Below are positions 6,175-12,036 of a stretch of 12,036 bases of DNA, one piece after another. A program made the position numbers and the translations under genes. The notes below the pieces were generated by a model that was not told the DNA's origin, made no database searches, and saw only the letters and a program-made list of their open reading frames with translations. Source of the stretch: an uncultured Clostridia bacterium (GTDB lineage Bacteria > Bacillota > Clostridia > TANB77 > CAG-508); assembly GCA_948919095.1 (NCBI GenBank), contig CAQYCU010000044.1:1-12036 (forward strand). Direction: 5' to 3'. Every line of letters begins with the position of its first letter. Position 1 is the stretch's first letter.

Positions 6175-7074
6175 ATGAGAAGAAATATATATAAAATTGT
6201 TATAATAATAACTATGTTAATATCCATAGATGTGGGACAGTCGTATGCCAGCATAGATAATATAAAATTAGCTACTAAAGGAAGTACTAATACAGTAGTG
6301 GACCCAGTTACTAAAAATAATGATTTAAAAGAACTAAAAGTAGGTAATTATGAATTATATCCTACGTTTGATAAAAATATTACAGATTACTATTGTATAA
6401 TTGATAATAGTATAAAAAGTTTAGAAGTAGAGGCCACTTCTGAGAGTGAAGATGCAACTGTTAAAATTACAGGAAATTCATCATTAACTAAAGAAGAAAA
6501 TACGATAAACATAGTAGTAACCTCAAAATCAGGAAGTAAAAAAACATATTCAATAATTGCAAAGAAGAGAAAAAACACAGGACTTGCACTTGAGAATTTA
6601 ACAATACCAGAACAAAAGATGGATTTGCAAATTAGTGAGAATATGTTTCAATATGAAGTAGAAATTGAAACAAAAGAAATCGCACCACTAAATATTATTG
6701 CAAAGGCAAATAATGAAAATGCAACAGTTGAAATATTAGGAAATGATGAAACTTTAGTTGAAGGTGACAATACAATTACAATAGTTTTAAAAAATGGACA
6801 AGACACAGTAATATATCAATTGAATGTTAAAATTAAATTGCTAAAAGAAACTCAAGTGGTGGAATATGTCAAAGATGATAATTTCATAGGAAATCTAGCT
6901 AGAGATATAAGCACAAAAGTAACAGATTTTTTTAGTAATGATAAAAATACTTTAATATTTTTATGTGGAGTTATGGGAATTCTAGTAATATTAATTATTA
7001 TTTTTATTATTAGAATTGTAAAAAGAAAAAAAATAAATAAGAGTAAAGAGAACATTAAAAACAGAGCTAAATAG
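6175..7074 (+). CDS. Secreted, membrane-anchored protein with two cadherin-like beta-sandwich repeats
   Basis: The 299-residue protein has a signal peptide (basic MRRN, hydrophobic core to about residue 21, likely cleavage after SYA near 25). Two repeats follow. The first (about 51-132) shows L-K-E-L-K-V, YELYPTFDKNITDYYCII, ATVKITGN and a SGSKKTYSIIAKK end, the signature of the cadherin-like beta-sandwich family. The second (about 141-221) is a more diverged copy with FQYEVEI, ATVEILGN and DTVIYQLNV. A single membrane helix at about 258-283 is followed by a basic cytoplasmic tail, giving the N-outside orientation. It probably acts as a cell-surface adhesion or structural module; no catalytic motif is seen. 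The start is ATG 6175, with AAAGGA at 6163-6168. The upstream in-frame ATG 6157 lacks a ribosome site and would spoil the signal peptide. Confidence 0.82.
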   Translation: MRRNIYKIVIIITMLISIDVGQSYASIDNIKLATKGSTNTVVDPVTKNNDLKELKVGNYELYPTFDKNITDYYCIIDNSIKSLEVEATSESEDATVKITGNSSLTKEENTINIVVTSKSGSKKTYSIIAKKRKNTGLALENLTIPEQKMDLQISENMFQYEVEIETKEIAPLNIIAKANNENATVEILGNDETLVEGDNTITIVLKNGQDTVIYQLNVKIKLLKETQVVEYVKDDNFIGNLARDISTKVTDFFSNDKNTLIFLCGVMGILVILIIIFIIRIVKRKKINKSKENIKNRAK

Positions 7075-7165
7075 TTCTAAAATAATTACAGATTTTCCTG
7101 CTTTGTTCGACGTCATGTAATAAATTACACGCATTACAAAATCAAAATTTAATTCTTTTAGAACT
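7073..7165 (+). promoter_or_regulatory. pfk leader with distant 10-bp inverted repeat and smaller palindromes
   Basis: AGTTCTAAAA (7073-7082) is exactly complementary to TTTTAGAACT (7156-7165), with 73 nt between. Inside lies TGTAAT-AA-ATTACA (7116-7129), and ATTACA occurs three times (7085, 7124, 7133). The 117-nt gap before phosphofructokinase could fold into a structured leader. No recognised riboswitch class and no convincing promoter were found in it. Confidence 0.35.
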
Positions 7166-7191
7166 TATATAAATAAGGGAGGATTTTTAAA

Positions 7192-8331
7192 ATGATAAAA
7201 AAAGTAGCCATATTAGTAAACGGAGGGGACGTATCAGGATTAAACCCTGTCATTAGAGCAATAGTAAGAACAGCCGAAAACAAGAATATTGAATGTTACG
7301 GATTTATAGATGGATATAAAGGTCTTCTTGAAAACAATTATGTACGATTGGATAAAAGTCCAATTTCTTCAGGAATATTACAAACAGGAGGTTCAATTAT
7401 AGGTTCTTCAACAAATACAATAGTATTTAATTATAAAGTAACAAACCCTGATGGAAGTGTAGAATATAAAGATTTATCAGATGTGTGTGTACAAAATGTT
7501 AAAGATGATGGATTTGATTGTGTATTTACATTAGGAGGGGATAGCACGCAAAAATCAGCAAGAGATTTATTTATAAAAGGAATTAATACAATAGGAGTTC
7601 CAAAAACTATAGATAATGATGTTGCGTGTACAGATATTACATTTGGATATAATACAGCAGTATCAGTTGCAACAGAAGCTATAGATAGACTTCATACAAC
7701 AGCTGAAACACACCACAGGATTATGGTACTTGAAGTAATGGGAAGATTTGCAGGCTGGATTGCACTAGAATCAGCAATTTCAGGAGGCGCAGATGCGGCT
7801 TTAATCCCAGAAATACCTTATGATATAAATAAAGTTGTTGAGGTAATTGAAAGAAGACGTAAAATAGGAAAAGAATTTAGTGTTATTGTTGTTTCAGAAG
7901 GAGCAATTCCAAAAGATGGAGAAGCATCAACATTTACTGCTGATATTGGTTCGGGAACAGGGATAACAACAAAATTTGCAGGAGCAGGAGATAGAGTTTC
8001 AAAAGAATTACAACAATTAACTGGATTAGAATCAAGGTGCACAACATTAGGATATATGCAAAGAGGAGGAACTCCAACAGCCTATGATAGGGTACTATCT
8101 ACAAAATATGGTGCAAAAGCAATGGAACTTGCTATGGAAGGAAAATTTGGAGTACTTACAGTCATTCAAAATGGACATTTAGGATATGTACCACTTGAGG
8201 AAGTTGTAGGAGAAAACAAAGAATTAGGAGCAGTTGAAGGTGGAACAAAAGAGAGTAATGTTAGATTAGTAACTATGGACCATGAGTTGGTCAAGACTGC
8301 TAGAGATATAGGAATTTGTCTTGGCGATTAA
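7192..8331 (+). CDS. pfkA: 6-phosphofructokinase, ATP or pyrophosphate dependent
   Basis: This enzyme phosphorylates fructose 6-phosphate to fructose 1,6-bisphosphate in glycolysis. The 379-residue protein shows GGDVSGLN (11-18), GGDST (115-119, phosphoryl donor loop), PKTIDND (137-143, with the catalytic base Asp), MGR (183-185), SEG (235-237) and RCTTLGYMQRGG (282-293), all in the usual order. At the two positions that separate donor classes (E. coli 104 and 124), classical ATP enzymes have Gly and Gly, and PPi enzymes typically Asp and Lys. This protein has Ser118 and Lys138, so the donor cannot be assigned. It is about 60 residues longer than the 320-residue E. coli type, as in the mixed-substrate group. 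AAGGGAGG at 7175-7182 precedes ATG 7192. argS starts 22 nt after the stop. Confidence 0.93.
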   Translation: MIKKVAILVNGGDVSGLNPVIRAIVRTAENKNIECYGFIDGYKGLLENNYVRLDKSPISSGILQTGGSIIGSSTNTIVFNYKVTNPDGSVEYKDLSDVCVQNVKDDGFDCVFTLGGDSTQKSARDLFIKGINTIGVPKTIDNDVACTDITFGYNTAVSVATEAIDRLHTTAETHHRIMVLEVMGRFAGWIALESAISGGADAALIPEIPYDINKVVEVIERRRKIGKEFSVIVVSEGAIPKDGEASTFTADIGSGTGITTKFAGAGDRVSKELQQLTGLESRCTTLGYMQRGGTPTAYDRVLSTKYGAKAMELAMEGKFGVLTVIQNGHLGYVPLEEVVGENKELGAVEGGTKESNVRLVTMDHELVKTARDIGICLGD

Positions 8332-8353
8332 AATCTCCAAAGAAAGGATAGTT

Positions 8354-10063
8354 ATGAATTTTAAAGAAGAATTAGCAAAACTAATATGGAATGCAATAAA
8401 TAATGAAAGTATAAGTATTGAAACAATAAAGCAATTTATTGAAGTACCAAAGGAAAAGCAAAATGGAGACTTTGCTTTTCCATGCTTTAGATTGGCAAAA
8501 GAATTAAAAAAATCACCAATAGATATTGCAAATATAATAAAGGACAATATTAAAGATGAAAAACAAATATTATCAAAAGTTGAAGTTGTAAATGGATTTT
8601 TTAATTTTTACATATCACAAAAAGAGCTTGTAAAAGAAGCTATGGAGAAATTCGATTTACAAAAAGAAGATTATGGTAAATCAAATATGGGAAACGGAAA
8701 GAATATAGTAGTAGAATTTTCATCTCCAAATATTGCAAAGCCATTTCATATAGGACATTTAAAAACAACAATTATAGGAAACTCATTATACAAAATATAT
8801 GATTACTTAGGCTTCAACACAACTAGAATAAATCACTTAGGAGACTATGGAACACAATTTGCAAAACTTATTGAAGCATATAAACGATTTGGAAATGAAT
8901 ATGATTTGACTGAAAATCCTATTGATAAATTAACTCAAATGTATGTAAGAATAAATGCAATGTGTGAAGAAGATGAAGAAATTTTAGAAGAATGTAGAGC
9001 AACTTTCAAGAAATTAGAAGATGGTGATGAATATTGCCAAAATTTGTGGCAGAAATTTAAAGACCTAAGTATGCAAGAATTTAATAAAATATATGAATTA
9101 ATTAATGTAGAATTTGATTCAATGAATGGAGAATCATTCTATTCAGATAAAATGCAAGAAGTAATAGATATACTTGAGGCTTCAGGAAAATTGCAAGAAT
9201 CAAGAGGAGCAAAAATTATTGACTTAGAAGACCAAGGAATCAGTACACCATGTATTATACAAAAAGCAAATGGTTCAACAATATATGCAACAAGAGATTT
9301 AGCTGCTATTTTATATAGAGCTAGAACCTATGATTTTGACAAATGTTTATATGTAGTAGGAGGAGAACAAAGTCTTCACTTTAAACAAGTATTTGCAGTT
9401 TCAAAATATCTGGGGCTAAGTGAAAAACACCTAAATGGATTAGAGCATGTAAGTTATGGACTTATAAAATTACCAGAAGGAAAAATGTCTACAAGAAAAG
9501 GAAACTTTATAAAGGTTGAAGATATACTTAATGAAGCTATAGAAAAAGTTTTGGAAATAATAAAAGACAAAGACATAAATGATAAAGAAGACGTTGCAAA
9601 AAAAGTTGGAATTGGTGCTGTAATTTTTGACGATTTAAAAGATACAAGGTCAAAAGAACAAGTGTTTGATATAAGTGTTGCAACAAGCTTTAATGGTGAA
9701 ACTGGACCTTATGTACAATACACAACTGTAAGATGTAATAGTGTAATGGAAAAAGCAAACTATACACCTAATTCAAATATTAATTATGATAAATTAACAG
9801 ATGAAGCTTCAATTAATGTAGTAAAAGAAATATCAAGATTTCCAGAAGTTATAGTTTCAGCAATGAAGAAAAGTGAACCATCTTTTATATCAAGATATGT
9901 AATTTCATTAGCAAAAGCATATAGTAATTTTTATAATCAAAACAAAGTAATTTGTGATGATAAAGAACTACAAGATGCACGTTTATATTTAACTTATGCA
10001 GTTAAAGTTACTTTAACTAATGGGCTTAAGTTACTTGGAATTGAAGTACCATCAAAAATGTAG
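8354..10063 (+). CDS. argS: Arginine--tRNA ligase
   Basis: This class I synthetase charges tRNA-Arg with arginine. The 569-residue length is normal. The N-terminal domain (to about 100) has the GDFAFPCFRLAKELKKSP sequence of the tRNA D-loop binding module. The catalytic core has HIGH (132-135, in PFHIGHLKTTIIGN), HLGDYGTQF (161-169) and KMSTRKG (377-383). The C-terminal DALR anticodon domain runs from about 455 and ends in LLGIEVPSKM. ATG 8354 is preferred because AAAGGA (8343-8348) lies 5 nt before it. An in-frame TTG at 8321 would overlap the end of pfkA and add residues with no family match. No T-box leader is present, so expression probably depends on read-through from pfkA. Confidence 0.97.
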   Translation: MNFKEELAKLIWNAINNESISIETIKQFIEVPKEKQNGDFAFPCFRLAKELKKSPIDIANIIKDNIKDEKQILSKVEVVNGFFNFYISQKELVKEAMEKFDLQKEDYGKSNMGNGKNIVVEFSSPNIAKPFHIGHLKTTIIGNSLYKIYDYLGFNTTRINHLGDYGTQFAKLIEAYKRFGNEYDLTENPIDKLTQMYVRINAMCEEDEEILEECRATFKKLEDGDEYCQNLWQKFKDLSMQEFNKIYELINVEFDSMNGESFYSDKMQEVIDILEASGKLQESRGAKIIDLEDQGISTPCIIQKANGSTIYATRDLAAILYRARTYDFDKCLYVVGGEQSLHFKQVFAVSKYLGLSEKHLNGLEHVSYGLIKLPEGKMSTRKGNFIKVEDILNEAIEKVLEIIKDKDINDKEDVAKKVGIGAVIFDDLKDTRSKEQVFDISVATSFNGETGPYVQYTTVRCNSVMEKANYTPNSNINYDKLTDEASINVVKEISRFPEVIVSAMKKSEPSFISRYVISLAKAYSNFYNQNKVICDDKELQDARLYLTYAVKVTLTNGLKLLGIEVPSKM

Positions 10064-10080
10064 TAAATAGAAGAGGTTTT

Positions 10081-10548
10081 ATGAAAACAAAAGTAATGTT
10101 TATATCTAGTGAGGGAGGACACTTAGACGAACTTAGACAACTAGAATTTGATAAATATGATTATTCTATAGTGACAGAAAAAACAAAAACAACAAAGTTT
10201 CTGAAAGATAGTTATGGAAAAAAAATACATTATTTATTATATGGAACTAGACGTACACCAATTAGATATTTTTTCATATTATTAATAAACTTTTTTATTA
10301 GTTTAATATTATTCATAAAAATTGGACCTAAAGTTATTGTAACTACGGGAACACATACAGCAGTTCCAATGTGTTACATAGGAAAATTATTTGGAACTAA
10401 AATTATATGGATAGAAACATATGCAAATAGAACTTCAAAAACTTTAGCTGGAAAAATGGTATACAAAATAGCAGATATATTTGTAGTACAGTGGGAAGAA
10501 ATGAAGAAATTATATCCTAAAGCTATTTACTTTGGCTCAATTTATTAG
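10081..10548 (+). CDS. PssD/Alg14-like subunit of a two-part glycosyltransferase
   Basis: This family is the membrane-anchoring, acceptor-binding half of a bipartite glycosyltransferase. It recruits a PssE/Alg13-like catalytic partner to add a second sugar to a lipid-linked saccharide. The 155-residue protein has SSEGGH near its start (9-14), a hydrophobic segment at about 62-80, TTGTHTAVP (88-96) and WIETYANRTSKT (110-121), in the order expected of PssD, Cps14F and Alg14. It ends in AIYFGSIY, a normal end for the family, so it looks full-length. It begins 17 nt after argS with an AGAGG site, and the partner gene follows, although that gene is frameshifted. The sugar cannot be deduced. Confidence 0.88.
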   Translation: MKTKVMFISSEGGHLDELRQLEFDKYDYSIVTEKTKTTKFLKDSYGKKIHYLLYGTRRTPIRYFFILLINFFISLILFIKIGPKVIVTTGTHTAVPMCYIGKLFGTKIIWIETYANRTSKTLAGKMVYKIADIFVVQWEEMKKLYPKAIYFGSIY

Positions 10549-10602
10549 TTTTAGATTAAAGCAACGAAACGCTTAAAGATATTATAGAGAAGGGAAATAA
10601 TT

Positions 10603-11077
10603 ATGATTTTTGTAACCTTACGGTACTCAGGATAAACAATTTAAAAGATTACTTAAGGCTGTGGAAAATATAAACATAGACGAAAAAATAATTATGCAAG
10701 TGGGTTCTACGATATTTGAAACTAATAAAAAAAATATTGAAATATATGACTTCATAAATTTAGAACAATTTAATAAGTATATGAAAGAGGCTAGAGTTAT
10801 AATTACTCATGCGGGAGTTGGAACAATAATTGCAGGATTAAGAATGAACAAAAAAATGATTGTTGCAGCACGTCTAAATAAGTATGACGAGCATGTAAAT
10901 GACCATCAGCTTCAAATATTAGAAACATTTGCACAAGACAAATACATAATACCACTTGAGGACTTTTCAAAATTACAAGAGTTACTAAATACTGATTTTG
11001 AACCTAGAAAATTTGAAAGTAATAATGAAAATTTCATAAATCAATTAGACAATGAAATTAATAGGTTATTAAAATAA
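10603..11077 (+). pseudogene. PssE/Alg13-like glycosyltransferase subunit, broken by a +1 frameshift
   Basis: A good ribosome site (GAAGGGA) precedes ATG 10603, which reads MIFVTL and then meets an out-of-frame stop (TAA 10633-10635) soon after. Dropping one base near 10621 restores GTQDKQFKRLLKAVEN, exactly the MIFVT-G-T start of the family, and the frame then runs to the TAA at 11077. The restored protein is 157 residues, normal for PssE or Alg13. It carries ITHAGVGTI and HVNDHQ, the conserved nucleotide-sugar-binding motifs of the C-terminal GT28 fold. It would be the catalytic partner of the PssD-like protein just upstream. The frameshift may be a true mutation, an assembly error or, less likely, a programmed shift. 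A start at GTG 10661 would lack the N-terminal loop and has no good ribosome site. Confidence 0.85.
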
Positions 11078-11096
11078 TAATAAAAAGAGGGAGAGT

Positions 11097-12036
11097 ATGA
11101 GCCATCAAAGCCAACTAGTAAAAAATACCGTAATCATTGCCATTGGAAAATTAAGCACACAAATATTATCATATTTAATGCTACCATTTTATACCAAACA
11201 TGTATCCACAAGTGAATTTGGCATATTTGATTTTATTTGTACTGTCTCATTATTTCTTTGTCCTATAATAACTCTTCTAATGGAAGAGTCAATGTTTAGA
11301 TTTTTAATAGATGCAGAAACAAAAGTACAAAAGAAAAAAATAATTAGTCAAACTATTATTTACACAATAATTGGAACTCTGGTATTTATACCAATATCAG
11401 CTATAATATTAACTATATGTACTGAATATTCACCACTTTTGATTTTTGCTTTTATAGCATTTGTTGTATCAAATATTGCGATAGCTTTGAGTAACTCATT
11501 AGCTAGGGGACTTAGTCAAATAAAAATGTATTCAGTATCTAATTTTATACTAGGTGCATTAACAATAATTTTTACACTAATAGTAATATTTACAAAACCT
11601 GATGCAGTAGGGTTATTATTTGCAAATTTAATTGCAAACTTTGCTGTTGCATTTTATATTTTTAAGAAGTTAAAATTATCAAAATATATTGGAAAATACA
11701 ACAAGCGTGTAATGAAAAAAATGGTAAAGTATTCCATGCCACTTGTACCAAACAGCATTTCATGGTCAATAATAAACATGTCAGATAGAATAATACTTAC
11801 TAATTTAGTAAGTGCTGGGGCAAATGGTATATATGCAATGGCAAACAGGTTTCCTAATATTATAAATGTATTGTATGGATATTTTTATACTGCGTGGAAA
11901 GAAACAGCATCAAAAATAATAAAAGAAAAAAATAAAGAAAAGTTTTACAATAGTATCTACCATGATATGAAAAGAATACTGTATTCAATAACAATATGTT
12001 TAATTTCAGCAATGCCATTTGCATTTCCATTATTTA
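11097..12036 (+). CDS. Wzx-like polysaccharide flippase (MOP superfamily), N-terminal part
   Basis: The frame from ATG 11097 stays open to the last base (313 full codons), so the gene continues outside. An AGAGGGAG site precedes the start, 19 nt after the PssE-like gene. The protein is very hydrophobic, with about eight predicted membrane segments in the part seen, and begins with SQLVKNTVIIAIGKLSTQILSYLMLPFYTKHVSTSEFGIFDF, typical of Wzx/RfbX and MATE-like lipid-linked oligosaccharide flippases. A second half-repeat follows: KMVKYSMPLVPNSISWSIINMSDRIILTNLVSAGANGIYAMANRFPNII. In the MOP group this repeated N-terminal pattern marks the family. It probably moves an undecaprenyl-linked repeat unit across the membrane. 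The substrate is unknown. Full length is usually about 450-500 residues. Confidence 0.9.
   Translation, partial: MSHQSQLVKNTVIIAIGKLSTQILSYLMLPFYTKHVSTSEFGIFDFICTVSLFLCPIITLLMEESMFRFLIDAETKVQKKKIISQTIIYTIIGTLVFIPISAIILTICTEYSPLLIFAFIAFVVSNIAIALSNSLARGLSQIKMYSVSNFILGALTIIFTLIVIFTKPDAVGLLFANLIANFAVAFYIFKKLKLSKYIGKYNKRVMKKMVKYSMPLVPNSISWSIINMSDRIILTNLVSAGANGIYAMANRFPNIINVLYGYFYTAWKETASKIIKEKNKEKFYNSIYHDMKRILYSITICLISAMPFAFPLF

Noticed and set aside
10618..10624. Programmed +1 frameshift in the PssE-like gene at TTA-CGG
   Set aside because: CGG is probably rare here and could stall, but the Leu tRNA would not pair well with the shifted codon UAC, and the family is not known for recoding. A plain insertion or error is simpler.

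Overview
The window is about 12 kb of AT-rich DNA, roughly 30 % G+C by eye. Most genes lie on the + strand and are tightly packed with strong Shine-Dalgarno sites. The low G+C, AAGGAGG-type ribosome sites, standard stop usage (a TGA stop at 4721-4723, TGG for Trp) and protein types (an Asp23 domain, CMP kinase joined to PlsC, an unusual phosphofructokinase) suggest Bacillota, most likely an uncultured member of the Clostridia. The species cannot be named from the sequence.

Left part (1-5643). This holds the C-terminal half of polynucleotide phosphorylase, then a processive family-2 glycosyltransferase, a P-loop protein with an Asp23/Gls24-like C-terminus, a cytidylate kinase fused to a PlsC acyltransferase, and a second complete cytidylate kinase. 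The themes are RNA turnover, pyrimidine nucleotide recycling, phospholipid synthesis and envelope polysaccharide. The run ends in a GC-rich hairpin.

Middle (5668-7074). A small minus-strand gene with clearly higher G+C than everything around it has its own consensus promoter and its own intrinsic terminator. It is divergent from a secreted, membrane-anchored protein with two cadherin-like beta-sandwich repeats. A perfect 12-bp palindrome lies between the two promoters.

Right part (7192-12036). Phosphofructokinase and arginyl-tRNA synthetase are followed closely by the start of a polysaccharide locus: an Alg14/PssD-like subunit, its Alg13/PssE-like partner broken by a one-base frameshift, and a Wzx-like flippase. 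The flippase has no stop codon in the window and runs off its end.

No tRNA, rRNA, CRISPR array or insertion sequence was recognised. The best candidates for something undescribed are the GC-rich minus-strand cassette, the P-loop/Asp23 fusion, and the pair of diverged cytidylate kinases, one carrying an acyltransferase.
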